From Tillandsia leiboldiana (Eukaryota > Streptophyta > Magnoliopsida > Poales > Bromeliaceae): a stretch of 64,000 bases of DNA. A program made the position numbers and the translations under genes. The notes beneath the pieces are model-generated. The model was not told the DNA's origin and made no database searches. It saw nothing but the letters and a program-made list of their open reading frames with translations. Where the stretch lies: contig CM055066.1 of NCBI GenBank assembly GCA_029204045.2, positions 21,680,120 through 21,744,119 on the forward strand. The letters are read 5' to 3'. Shown here one piece after another: positions 41,564 through 54,313 of the stretch. Every line of letters starts with the position of its first letter. Within the stretch, counting starts at the first letter, position 1.

Positions 41564-44500
41564 TGTCACGCCCCGGGGTCGAAACTGCGACCCGGGCCCG
41601 CCAAACAGATCCGCCACCTATGCCAACCTGCATAGGCGAAGCGTCCTACCTGCAAGAAAAGTACTATAACTAAACAGATATCAGAGCTATAAATAAAAAT
41701 CTGCTGTAACTAAAATCAATCACTGTACAACTGGAAATAAAACAACACTGTCTGCCTCCCAAAATAATAATAATACAATATCCTCAAGTACAAGCTCTAA
41801 ACCCTACCGGGAGGTAACTCCAATATACAACAGTGTACAGTCTCTCAATACAAAATATCCTCACTACAATAGTCTCTCAAAAGAGGAAAAAGAAACTACT
41901 AGTCCACTGATGATCTCCTCTGAAGGGTACCGCTACTCTCCAACGACGGGTAGGGATCTAGCTCGCGACTCCCTCGCACGATCAACATCCGCAGAGTCGG
42001 CAACACCCGCAAGACTCTGCAAAACAAAGGAGAGGAAAGGAAAAAGGGGGGGGGGAACCCCCAAAGGGTGTGAGAACTACACCAAAAAGGGAGTTCTCAG
42101 TGGGTACCACCGCCAGACCCGACGGTCTGCCCACCAAGTCCTCAAGAGACAAAAACTAACCCAAGTCATAAGACTGAAATGAGTAGGCTGGAGACTCACG
42201 ACAGCTACCCTGCCCCTAACTAAAGGCTAAAACGGGGGAGAACCAAACAGTGGTATGCAACCACTAGCACATGAAGTGCACCGTCGACCCAATCGAGCTG
42301 ACTGCCACATCTGGTCCAGTCAAACCTGCGCCCACCTACAACCACCTCCCGCTGACGGGCAGGAATTACGTAGGGCGTCCAAACGGACTAGCTCGCTATC
42401 GAGTAGAGGATCATGCAGGCTATGGTCAAAATCCACGCTCTCTCTCAGAACGGATAGAATCCTGATGCTCAACCTCTCACACAGCGGTCAAAGTACTCGC
42501 AACAACACGGGACCATCGTCAACCAGACGGCTCTCAACAATACTAGCACTGCTCTAAACTCAACTACCAGTCTGCACTCGGCCCCCAGGCACGAGTGTAA
42601 CAATAAAAGTATTTGACCGAAATAAACTCAATCGAATGAACCGGTATAAACCCGGTACTGCCTGCTCTGTCACCAATCTCCCGAACTCAGTATCTCCACT
42701 GTCCAAATGACCGGAACCCAACACGGTCTGACCGGCACCCGACACGGTCTGACCGGAACCCAACACGGTCTGACCGGAACCCAACACGGTCTGAAGCCTA
42801 CTCCGGAGCGGCACTCGAGGGGAGCTACCCACACGAGTAAAGCATCTCTGTCATCAATACCACAAGTATCTCTAAATAGCAGGACTTTGATCATCAATCA
42901 GATCAAAGTGGGAAAACTCAACCACCAAGGAAAGACCCGACCTCAATCGGATGCAACTGAACGATAAGTGGGAAACTCCATCCACTAAAGAAAACTGATA
43001 CCCAATCAGGTGCATAGAGAAACATCCGGTCAACCGCCCAATATCCGCGGTTGCCGCAAAGCCCCCACAACTAAGCCAACCTGTCCCAGACACGAAGTCC
43101 CGACTACACTATCCAGACCCCTGCTCGAACCCGAGCAACACTGACCACTTGACTAGCAAAGGCGGAGAAAGGAAAAGCATGGTTTCTCCTAAGTCAAGTT
43201 CCAAAAGTAGTGTAGCAGTAAAAGATGGCCTAACTAGATGACCATATAAAGCATGCAAAAGACCTTCACTTAGCAAGTTAAGTACAGGTGACCAATTCTT
43301 ACAAGAACTAAGGCATACTATCGCTTAAGTATCCAGTGTACAAGTATGTCAAATGCCAACCTTTACACATGCATAAACAATCTCCAACCAGATACAACAT
43401 GATATTCTCCTTAACATAATATTCCCAAAGTATTAGACCACATACCTTTATGCAAGATACAACCATTTACTAGTATCTAGTCTCCCGGAGATGCAAGTGC
43501 TACTAAAAAGTCCATACTCTCATTCAAGCATGCTGTCAATCGCATAGGATAAGTCCCTTAGGTAAGCATTTACAATTCACCATCATAAATATATAAATGC
43601 TGCAAGTCCTTGATAATATTTAATATAAATATTAATCTTGCAATTCCCTTCTTACAATCATCCTTCCTAGCTTATCTCACAATAACATATAATTATTGTA
43701 TTTTAAACATGCATGCATTCTAATATAAGAATTAGAGAACCGTCCACCGGTTCTGGGAACAGAGCACCCACCTGAAACGCTTTCCGCAGGCAAAGCCAAA
43801 GTCGGGGAAGCGCCGAATCCACAATCTGACGAAACGCCGAAAAATGCGCCGCGCGCTCGCACACTGCCACGATCCACAGAAAAATCTCCGAAAGCTCGAA
43901 CAATCCTCCCGAGTCCTTACACAAAAATCCGCGCAACCTCCGGCTCACTCCACGGCCAACCCACAGCACAAACAAGGCCTCAAGCACACCACAACACCAT
44001 CACCAAGGTCCCCAGCCAATCTGCTTCCAAAGAGTCACCAACAGCACACTTGAAGCTCCAATTGCACACTAATTAATAATGTTCACATATACACAATCAC
44101 TTAAATCCAAGTCCAGCTTCATAAAGTAACTAACAGCACACACTAATCTCACAAAACCACACACTCACAGCACTCGAGTTCCAACACAAACACATAAGTT
44201 CTCTTCGCAACCAAAACTGAAGTGTAATTAATCACAAATGCCCACATACACGAACAACCTCAGCTCCCTGCTCAATTAAACTTGCCAGGCTCCAATTACA
44301 CATTTTCACACTAATTTTAATCCACCACAAATCACAACTTCACAGCACCCACACCAAGAAGTGAAGGCTCCCTCACTGCCGCGGCTCCAAAAAAATCTGA
44401 TGGTGATCCGCTGCCGTCGCTATCGGCACCAAGCTCGCCGCGAACCGAAGTTGCTGTAACAACAGAGAGAGAGAGAGAAAGATCAAAAATCCACTTTAAA

Positions 44501-45735
44501 CCAGCTCCCAAGAGCCGACGCCGCAGGAAATCCCGTGCGCCCACTCGCACGGGGCGTTGCAGCCGCCGCCAAAAGCATGCCGCTGCGGCTGCGCGGCACC
44601 CTGGGCCCGCAGCGCGGCGCAGGGGCCCGCCGCGCTGCGCAGGGGCCCGCTGCGCGGAGCCTTAGCCCGTCCCCGCGCGGCCAATGAGGGCCCGCAGCAC
44701 GCGGCCAATGCGGGCCCGCAGCGCGCGCCCGCGCGCTATGCGGCGCCTGCATGGCGCGCCCGCATGCGGTGCGGCGCCCGCATGCGCACGCCTGCGCCGC
44801 CTCAGCCGCGCGCACCTGCTGCGCGCGCGATGCCGCCGCCTGCTGCGCGCGACGCCGATGATCGCCCGCGCAGCAGCAGCACCGGCCGCGCGCGGCGCAC
44901 ATGCGCGCCCGCGCGGCTCCAGCTGCGGCCAACCCAAAACCAAGCCAACACCAAGGCAAAACCCAAACAGAAAAACCCAGCATAAAAACCCCAAACCAAG
45001 CTCTTCTCCAACCAAAAAAAATAAAACTGGAACTTACCTCGCCGAGCTCGACACGCGCGCCTGCCGTTCGCTCCAAGAGGCTTCAAGCAGTAAAACACAC
45101 CATTGCACACTAACCCTCTCATATCCATCTTCTTTTTCCACCTCTTCTTCCTTCTTTTCTCTTCTTTCCCCCTTTTCTCATTTCCTCTGTCCTGGATTTT
45201 TTCCTCTGTTTTATCATTGAAGGAGGTGAGGTGACGTGGCTCAATTAATTAGCAGGAGGCTAATTAATGAGGGGATGGGGTGGTTGGGAGCAGTAAATGC
45301 ACCTAAAGAAAAATATCAAGCTTCTCACTCTTCAAAATCCTTTTCTTCACTTTCTTTATTCCTCTTCAGCCTAAAATTACTTATTAATTAAATTAATTAA
45401 ATAATTCCTTTTTAGCCAACCATAACTCACTTTTTGCCCTCGGGGGCTCCGCACCAGTCCGGAACCTCCCGAAATCCGCTGTAATTCCAAAGTACACCTG
45501 TTCCAGGTATTTCCCAATTTTTTTGCACACCACGGTGGAGTCGATGCTTCCCTAAAACCAGTCCTCAATCGGCGCACAATGCCCGGAAAAACCCCGAATC
45601 AAGCTGGGGCTTCCGCGTTGATCCGCATCAACCCGACATCATCTGAAAACACATAAGCAACGAGCCCGAGGCAATTCCTCCGCACCACGCCATCTTGCGA
45701 GGTCGGCGCGCCATCCGAATTCCCGGTACTCTACA
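41564..45735 (-). repeat. Left (3') LTR of G3
   Basis: 4172 bp, TGTCACGCCCCGGGGTCG to GGTACTCTACA. Palindrome block at 42800, hairpin 43032-43052, very GC-rich U3 with CCAAT boxes and GGGCCCGCAGCGCG-like repeats at 44560-44930. No CACGTG array and no clear TATA found by eye. No genes. Confidence 0.92.
42708..42791 (-). repeat. 21-bp minisatellite, four copies, in G3 LTR
   Basis: Units TGACCGGAACCCAACACGGTC start at 42708, 42729, 42750 and 42771; the second has two changes. The same array is in the right LTR at 49986-50069. Confidence 0.92.
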
Positions 45736-45771
45736 CTCTTCCCTCCTTAAAAAGGGTTTCGTCCTCGAAAC
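45736..45771 (-). promoter_or_regulatory. PPT and GTTTCG..CGAAAC inverted repeat of G3
   Basis: Purine run in element sense (AAGGAGGGAAGAG, 45748-45736) next to the 3' LTR, with the 16-base inverted repeat at 45771-45756. A 15-G run follows at 45795-45809. Confidence 0.82.
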
Positions 45772-48631
45772 CAAAATAATCCATAACTCAAGGTGGGGGG
45801 GGGGGGGGGTCAAATGCACTTCTTCCAGCCAGACAAACGCTCACGGATCAAACTCCCCGCGTAAAACTCGAATGATCGTATTCCTGCGGATAGTGGCTTC
45901 CACAATCATGGTCCCCAAATCCAAACTCTAAGCTTCCCATAGGCATAACTCCTTCGTTGCCCCTTAGCAACCAAGACACTCACGTTCCGCAGATGCATCT
46001 CTCATATCAATTTACAGGGGAAGTAATTCAACATTGGGAAACAATGGTCAAACTTCAACTCTCAAACCCCAAGTTCCAAAAGTGGCAACCACGGAGCGAA
46101 GACCTCATTCCAACGTTGCATGCTCGCCTAACCAAGGCGTACTGACCATAAGGTCCCTGCTGGGATAATTATATGCTGTAAGACCAAACCTACAATTCCA
46201 ATAACTCTGATCACCGGTGCTGCTTTAACCAAGCTCTTCCTGAGTATCCAAGTATTTCAGGTTTGAGGATCTAAGAACAACTCAATGTTCTCCCTATCAC
46301 TGGCAATCATGCAAATCGATGCAGTTCTAACTCCTCGAAGCTATACTGGCCCTGCCTAGTCCAAAACTTTTGACCTCAGTCACAATCATAGGCTTAGGCT
46401 AATTCCCAACGGCATCACTCTTCGTTGGGCCCTCAGCCGCTCTTGCAACCGAAATCATGAGGCCTAACCACAGAATCTTTCGAAGTCGAAAGCACACTCT
46501 CTCAACTTGGCAAACCACTTCTTCTCTCTTAGAAGTTGCAGCGCTATCCTCAAGTGCTCCTCATGTTCTAGGTCACCTTGGAAATAATCCATACATCCAC
46601 GACGGTACAACCACCAGCCCGTCAAACATAACCCGAACACTCAATTCCCTCAAATCCAAAGGCCGCAGGGCCTCAATCAATCCACTTGACCGCAAGGCAA
46701 GCTCAGAAAGTCCCTACCGGGTCCTGAACACTATCCGGGCACAGCCCTCGGCTGTAAGGGTTCACAAGCGATCAATCTCACAAAGGGCATCTGCCGCAAC
46801 ACAATCCAAGTCTGTCTGTCCTCGAACCATCCCAGAACTCTCACCGTTGTGCACTCACAACGGGGCATCACTACCGTGAACCAACGGCATGCCATCCTAC
46901 TCAAGTATCAATCTCTCATATGCTCACTGTTGTATTTCCACGACGTAGCACTGGGTCACACGGACCTCTCAATCCATCAGAATCCGCAACTGCGCTATCA
47001 CCCCACTCTCTGTCTCGAGTGATACTCCAAGAGGTGCTACCGAAGTTGGCGCAGTTTCCAGAACCGCGTTAATCACTATCTCGATCTCAATCTCACTAAA
47101 CGGCGGCTCACTAACAGCCCAAGTAGACTCACTCCCGGGATCACACAGTGGTAAGAAAAATCTTTACTCCCGGTGCCGCCGTAGGCACCTCCTCTACAGT
47201 CGCTAGCCAAGCGATACGACCACGACTCAACCCCTGTCGTGCTCTAGCTTCCTCTATAAGCATACTCCTCCTGACCAAGTCCACGGAGGGTCATGTCCTT
47301 TCTCGACAATCCATGATAGCATGACATTGGAATACCCAATCCCTAACCAACTTCATATCAACATCTCAGAGCTGATGAAGGACTAACAACTCAATAGATC
47401 AAATCCAAGGTCCTATCTGCACTGGGTAGGACTGGCAACACTCATCCATGCATTACACGTGATCTGGAACCTGATCCTCACGTGCACAAGCCAACAGTCC
47501 CATCTCTGGCCCACGCGAAGCTATCCCTGCTCTATTGAACCATGCACAAGCGGTGTCGGCATTCACATGCTCGAACTTCGATGGATGTAATGAAATCACA
47601 CTTGCAGCAACTCGATCCACTGCCGTGGCGCCCTCCAACCGGGCGGCACAGATTCATTTGCTCAATGAAAGTGGTCGTCGCTCAATCTGCCTGGAAATTA
47701 GGATTATTCACAAGGGGGCACGACCTCTGTCTCTGCTCACATTGAGGCGACGAATAGGGTCCTCCGCAGATAACAAATCCACGCTACCGTTGCGCCACTC
47801 TGATAAAGACACTGATACTACCATCGGGGTCCACCCGATCTCTGGCGTCTTAGAAATCCACTACCCTGGAAAAAGAAATCAGAAATGCCTCTGCCGGCCG
47901 ATCTGTCCTCCATCACCCGGCGCCAAGCGCCAAAATCCAGAACTCACCTCTGGCGGCAGATCCCTATCCAAAGGAACTGCAATGCCACGCTCCATACATA
48001 ATGCCTGCTCCAGCGAGGCGTCTAAATCTACAATGGAGGGACTGAATAACAGAAAGGTGTCCTGGCGCAATCCACTCCCAGTCTCATATATCCTATGCGC
48101 CTCGTCCCTCGAATCTGGAGCGCGCAGTTCAACAACTGCATACACTCACACGCACAGGGAGGCTCTCAATTAATCACTCCATCACCACCAGCCGCGACTC
48201 TGCCTCCAAAGGCTCCAAACTCAATCTTACGAGTCGGGGTGGTTCCTCTGCCAAATATGGCTCAATAGGTCGATCATGTCCCACAGCTCACCAGCCGTCA
48301 ACCATCCACCCTGCCTCGGTGCCTCGACACTAAACATTGGCACAGAGGGGGCTACTCAGTGCTCCGACAACTGTGTCACCAAGACCAGCTGCTCCCTCAG
48401 CCGCTGACAAGCCTCAGACAATCCTGTCATCTGGGTCCGGGGTTCTCTGACCTCAATCCAGGTATCCGGCCCAAAACCAACTGCTCAAGCTCGACAGCTA
48501 TGACAGGATGCACACGGGTCAAAACCCAGCGTCGGGGAGACACCGCTCGCCACGACGAAACAACAAAACAGCACACAACAACACTCGACCCAATCCAGCG
48601 AAAGTCTAAAGCATGTCACCCGTTCCACAGC
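45772..48631 (-). pseudogene. Decayed pol and gag of G3
   Basis: No long minus-strand frame. Homology to G1 by eye: RT thumb region at 46300-46570 (against G1 14280-14510), protease/RT linker near 47140-47290, and the Gag capsid end at 48145-47879 (RDEAHRIYETGSGLR, ASLEQALCMERGIAVP), with a Gag-tail block at 47900-47590 shared with G2 and G4. Integrase and chromodomain are not recognisable. Frames on the + strand over this area are shadows. Confidence 0.8.
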
Positions 48632-48657
48632 ATTATGTTGTCTGCAGCCAACATAAT
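48632..48657 (-). promoter_or_regulatory. Leader hairpin with CTGCAG loop (G3)
   Basis: Stem ATTATGTTG / CAACATAAT with loop TCTGCAGC on + (GCTGCAGA in sense). 164 bases from the PBS. Confidence 0.8.
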
Positions 48658-48821
48658 CACTTAGGAGAATAAACATGCCAATCACTCCTCCCGTCCCTTG
48701 GGAGAGGTATAAAACTCAATCAGGACTCTCGCCAAAAAAAAAAATCACGACTCTCACAAAGTCAACCAAGGGTCAAACCATAAGCCTAGGGTTTCTAAGT
48801 CCACCATGACCTACAACCTAG

Positions 48822-48833
48822 GCTCTGATACCA
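48822..48833 (-). promoter_or_regulatory. Primer binding site of G3 (tRNA-iMet)
   Basis: GCTCTGATACCA on +, eight bases from the 5' LTR. Confidence 0.9.
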
Positions 48834-48841
48834 CTCTAATC

Positions 48842-51800
48842 TGTCACGCCCCGGGGTCGAAACTGCGACCCGGGCCCGCCAAACAGATCCGCCACCTATG
48901 CCAACCTGCATAGGCGAAGCGTCCTACCTGCAAGAAAAGTACTATAACTAAACAGATATCAGAGCTATAAATAAAAATCTGCTGTAACTAAAATCAATCA
49001 CTGTACAACTGGAAATAAAACAACACTGTCTGCCTCCCAAAATAATAATAATACAATATCCTCAAGTACAAGCTCTAAACCCTACCGGGAGGTAACTCCA
49101 ATATACAACAGTGTACAGTCTCTCAATACAAAATATCCTCACTACAATAGTCTCTCAAAAGAGGAAAAAGAAACAACTAATCCACTGATGATCTCCTCTG
49201 AAGGGTACCGCTACTCTCCAACGACGGGTAGGGATCTAGCTCGCGACTCCCTCGCACGATCAACATCCGCAGAGTCGGCAACACCCGCAAGACTCTGCAA
49301 AACAAAGGAGAGGAAAGGAAAAAGGGGGGGGGGAACCCCCAAAGGGTGTGAGAACTACACCAAAAAGGGAGTTCTCAGTGGGTACCACCGCCAGACCCGA
49401 CGGTCTGCCCACCAAGTCCTCAAGAGACAAAAACTAACCCAAGTCATAAGACTGAAATGAGTAGGCTGGAGACTCACGACAGCTACCCTGCCCCTAACTA
49501 AAGGCTAAAACGGGGGAGAACCAAACAGTGGTATGCAACCACTAGCACATGAAGTGCACCGTCGACCCAATCGAGCTGACTGCCACATCTGGTCCAGTCA
49601 AACCTGCGCCCACCTACAACCACCTCCCGCTGACGGGCAGGAATTACGTAGGGCGTCCAAACGGACTAGCTCGCTATCGAGTAGAGGATCATGCAGGCTA
49701 TGGTCAAAATCCACGCTCTCTCTCAGAACGGATAGAATCCTGATGCTCAACCTCTCACACAGCGGTCAAAGTACTCGCAACAACACGGGACCACCGTCAA
49801 CCAGACGGCTCTCAACAATACTAGCACTGCTCTAAACTCAACTACCAGTCTGCACTCGGCCCCCAGGCACGAGTGTAACAATAAAAGTATTTGACCGAAA
49901 TAAACTCAATCGAATGAACCGGTATAAACCCGGTACTGCCTGCTCTGTCACCAATCTCCCGAACTCAGTATCTCCACTGTCCAAATGACCGGAACCCAAC
50001 ACGGTCTGACCGGCACCCGACACGGTCTGACCGGAACCCAACACGGTCTGACCGGAACCCAACACGGTCTGAAGCCTACTCCGGAGCGGCACTCGAGGGG
50101 AGCTACCCACACGAGTAAAGCATCTCTGTCATCAATACCACAAGTATCTCTAAATAGCAGGACTTTGATCATCAATCAGATCAAAGTGGGAAAACTCAAC
50201 CACCAAGGAAAGACCCGACCTCAATCGGATGCAACTGAACGATAAGTGGGAAACTCCATCCACTAAAGAAAACTGATACCCAATCAGGTGCATAGAGAAA
50301 CATCCGGTCAACCGCCCAATATCCGCGGTTGCCGCAAAGCCCCCACAACTAAGCCAACCTGTCCCAGACACGAAGTCCCGACTACACTATCCAGACCCCT
50401 GCTCGAACCCGAGCAACACTGACCACTTGACTAGCAAAGGCGGAGAAAGGAAAAGCATGGTTTCTCCTAAGTCAAGTTCCAAAAGTAGTGTAGCAGTAAA
50501 AGATGGCCTAACTAGATGACCATATAAAGCATGCAAAAGACCTTCACTTAGCAAGTTAAGTACAGGTGACCAATTCTTACAAGAACTAAGGCATACTATC
50601 GCTTAAGTATCCAGTGTACAAGTATGTCAAATGCCAACCTTTACACATGCATAAACAATCTCCAACCAGATACAACATGATATTCTCCTTAACATAATAT
50701 TCCCAAAGTATTAGACCACATACCTTTATGCAAGATACAACCATTTACTAGTATCTAGTCTCCCGGAGATGCAAGTGCTACTAAAAAGTCCATACTCTCA
50801 TTCAAGCATGCTGTCAATCGCATAGGATAAGTCCCTTAGGTAAGCATTTACAATTCACCATCATAAATATATAAATGCTGCAAGTCCTTGATAATATTTA
50901 ATATAAATATTAATCTTGCAATTCCCTTCTTACAATCATCCTTCCTAGCTTATCTCACAATAACATATAATTATTGTATTTTAAACATGCATGCATTCTA
51001 ATATAAGAATTAGAGAACCGTCCACCGGTTCTGGGAACAGAGCACCCACCTGAAACGCTTTCCGCAGGCAAAGCCGAAGTCGGGGAAGCGCCGAATCCAC
51101 AATCTGACGAAACGCCGAAAAATGCGCCGCGCGCTCGCACACTGCCACGATCCACAGAAAAATCTCCGAAAGCTCGAACAATCCTCCCGAGTCCTTACAC
51201 AAAAATCCGCGCAACCTCCGGCTCACTCCACGGCCAACCCACAGCACAAACAAGGCCTCAAGCACACCACAACACCATCACCAAGGTCCCCAGCCAATCT
51301 GCTTCCAAAGAGTCACCAACAGCACACTTGAAGCTCCAATTGCACACTAATTAATAATGTTCACATATACACAATCACTTAAATCCAAGTCCAGCTTCAT
51401 AAAGTAACTCACAGCACACACTAATCTCACAAAACCACACACTCACAGCACTCGAGTTCCAACACAAACACATAAGTTCTCTTCGCAACCAAAACTGAAG
51501 TGTAATTAATCACAAATGCCCACATACACGAACAACCTCAGCTCCCTGCTCAATTAAACTTGCCAGGCTCCAATTACACATTTTCACACTAATTTTAATC
51601 CACCACAAATCACAACTTCACAGCACCCACACCAAGAAGTGAAGGCTCCCTCACTGCCGCGGCTCCAAAAAAATCTGATGGTGATCCGCTGCCGTCGCTA
51701 TCGGCACCAAGCTCGCCGCGAACCGAAGTTGCTGTAACAACAGAGAGAGAGAGAGAAAGATCAAAAATTCACTTTAAACCAGCTCCCAAGAGCCGACGCC

Positions 51801-53054
51801 GCAGGAAATCCCATGCGCCCACTCGCACGGGGCGTTGCAGCCGCCGCCAAAAGCATGCCGCTGCGGCTGCGCGGCACCCTGGGCCCGCAGCGCGGCGCAG
51901 GGGCCCGCCGCGCTGCGCAGGGGCCTGCCGCGCTGCGCAGGGGCCCGCCGCGCGGAGCCTTAGCCCGTCCCCGCGCGGAGCCTTAGCCCGTCCCCGCGCG
52001 GCCAATGAGGGCCCGCAGCGCGCGGCCAATGCGGGCCCGCAGCGCGCGCCCGCGCGCTATGCGGCGCCTGCATGGCGCGCCCGCATGCGGTGCGGCGCCC
52101 GCATGCGCACGCCTGCGCCGCCTCAGCCGCGCGCACCTGCTGCGCGCGCGATGCCGCCGCCTGCTGCGCGCGACGCCGATGATCGCCCGCGCAGCAGCAG
52201 CACCGGCCGCGCGCGGCGCACATGCGCGCCCGCGCGGCTCCAGCTGCGGCCAACCCAAAACCAAGCCAACACCAAGGCAAAACCCAAACAGAAAAACCCA
52301 GCATAAAAACCCCAAACCAAGCTCTTCTCCAACCAAAAAATAAAACTGGAACTTACCTCGCCGAGCTCGACACGCGCGCCTGCCGTTCGCTCCAAGAGGC
52401 TTCAAGCAGTAAAACACACCATTGCACACTAACCCTCTCATATCCATCTTCTTTTTCCACCTCTTCTTCCTTCTTTTCTCTTCTTTCCCCCTTTTCTCAT
52501 TTCCTCTGTCCTGGATTTTTTCCTCTGTTTTATCATTGAAGGAGGTGAGGTGACGTGGCTCAATTAATTAGCAGGAGGCTAATTAATGAGGGGATGGGGT
52601 GGTTGGGAGCAGTAAATGCACCTAAAGAAAAATATCAAGCTTCTCACTCTTCAAAATCCTTTTCTTCACTTTCTTTATTCCTCTTCAGCCTAAAATTACT
52701 TATTAATTAAATTAATTAAATAATTCCTTTTTAGCCAACCATAACTCACTTTTTGCCCTCGGGGGCTCCGCACCAGTCCGGAACCTCCCGAAATCCGCTG
52801 TAATTCCAAAGTACACATGTTCCAGGTATTTCCCAATTTTTTTGCACACCACGGTGGAGTCGATGCTTCCCTAAAACCAGTCCTCAATCGGCGCACAATG
52901 CCCGGAAAAACCCCGAATCAAGCTGGGGCTTCCGCGTTGATCCGCATCAACCCGACATCATCTGAAAACACATAAGCAACGAGCCCGAGGCAATTCCTCC
53001 GCACCACGCCATCTTGCGAGGTCGGCGCGCCATCCGAATTCCCGGTACTCTACA
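48842..53054 (-). repeat. Right (5') LTR of G3
   Basis: 4213 bp, near-identical to 41564-45735. The extra length is mainly a tandem expansion in the GC-rich part (about 51900-51990). Confidence 0.93.
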
Positions 53055-53059
53055 TATAC

Positions 53060-54308
53060 ATGGAAACTCCAATCCAGGAGAAAAACCACGGGACCAACAC
53101 GCAATAACAATCCAATAAGAATAGAAGAATAACAAGGTGATTACCGACTCCACGGACTCAAACCCCTCCTTCAGCTTCTTCGGACCTTGCGCTGACCGGT
53201 TGGATATCCACGCAATAACAATCCCTAAGAAAAGAAGAATAACAAGGTGATTACCGTCTCCACGGATTTAACCCCTCCTTCAATTTCTTGGACCTCGCGC
53301 TCCACCGATTTTGCACGCCCACTGCACACGTTCGAATCCACGAACGCCACTCGAATCCACGAGCACACGTTTCGAATCCACGAAACGCCTTTAGCACACC
53401 AAATCCACGATGCCACGTCGAATCCACGACGCAAACTCAGTCGATAAGAATATTGACTTCGATGGTGATCCTTCGCTTAGATTATCAATGAAGATCCATG
53501 GGAAAAATCTCTAAGTAAAGATTAGATCAATTCGACAAAAAAACAGATCTTGGAAGATCCGTCGAATTGACCTAAAAGAGGCTATTAAGAAGAACAGTGA
53601 AAACCTAGCCTCTAGGGTTGCTCTCAAGTGTTTTATAAATTAATCGGCCGTAGCTCCCACGTTTTTGAGAAACCCTAAACGTCTATTTATAGTTTAGAAA
53701 CCTTTGGAAAGAGATAAGAATCAAAAACATACCTTATCTGGAAATTTTCAGGACGGCGATCCGGATCAGATTTACTGCGATCCGGATCGTCGTAACGAGA
53801 TTGACGATTCCAGAAATACCATGGTTCGGGATCCGGATCGCATTGCCCGATCCAGATCGTTCATACAAATCAGAAAACTTAACATTCGGGATTCGGATCG
53901 GAAATTGCATGGATCCGGATCGAAGTCTTGTATGAAGCAACAACCTTCGGGATCCGGATCGTTGGCTCTGATCCGGATCCTGAACTTGTCCGAACACCAG
54001 TTTTTGATTATTATGACAATAAAAGTTCATCCAAGTGTTTCTACACTATAAGAAGGTATTCGGATCACCAAAATTATTTAGTTAAACATACCTGATCCTT
54101 TTGAATACTTTCTTCTTGAGATTGATGTAACTGATCCACAATTCTTCATCTTCAATCTTCAATACTCAAGACATTGAGTGTCAACTTGAGCTCTTGTTGA
54201 ATCTTCTCTAAGTCTTTGATTGCTGATTGACAATTTGATCCCTTTAAGACTCCGACTCAACTCACTGACTTGACTCACGAAATATGCCAACACCAAAATG
54301 CCGTAACA
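53060..54308 (-). repeat. Right (5') LTR of Sirevirus C, remaining part
   Basis: Continues the LTR after G3 and its TSD. Stem-loop array 53329-53431, TATA 53683-53692, palindromes 53758-53979 (two lost by single changes: GATCCAGATC and GATTCGGATC), end CCGTAACA, then TSD GTAGA. Confidence 0.9.
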
Positions 54309-54313
54309 GTAGA

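Larger units (their letters stand above)
41564..53054 (-). mobile_element. Chromovirus-type element G3, complete ends, non-autonomous; TSD TATAC
   Basis: 11.49 kb. LTRs 41564-45735 and 48842-53054 (about 4.2 kb, differing at about ten positions plus a GC-rich tandem expansion). PBS, leader hairpin, inverted-repeat motif and PPT are all kept. TSD TATAC at 41559-41563 and 53055-53059. The 3.1-kb internal region has only decayed gag and RT pieces. The near-identical LTRs show that it moved recently although it encodes no usable enzyme, so it was mobilised in trans. Confidence 0.93.
36375..54308 (-). mobile_element. Sirevirus C, gag-only, with G3 nested in its 5' LTR; TSD GTAGA
   Basis: Element sense is minus. 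Left LTR 36375-37772; right LTR split as 41420-41563 and 53060-54308 by G3. TSD GTAGA at 36370-36374 and 54309-54313. The internal 3.65 kb has PPT, 1.6 kb of noncoding DNA, gag and PBS, but no protease, integrase, RT or RNase H. Gag stops at the same place where A passes into pol. C therefore needed enzymes from a related element. The LTRs differ at about a dozen positions plus a divergent tip. Confidence 0.92.

Noticed and set aside
42707..42967. Repeat-containing small proteins in the G3 LTRs (also 49985-50245)
   Set aside because: They translate the 21-bp minisatellite and LTR leader; the frame runs against element sense and is absent from related LTRs.
47535..48173. 212-codon plus-strand frame in G3
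   Set aside because: It is the antisense shadow of the Gag remnant read on the minus strand at 47879-48145.
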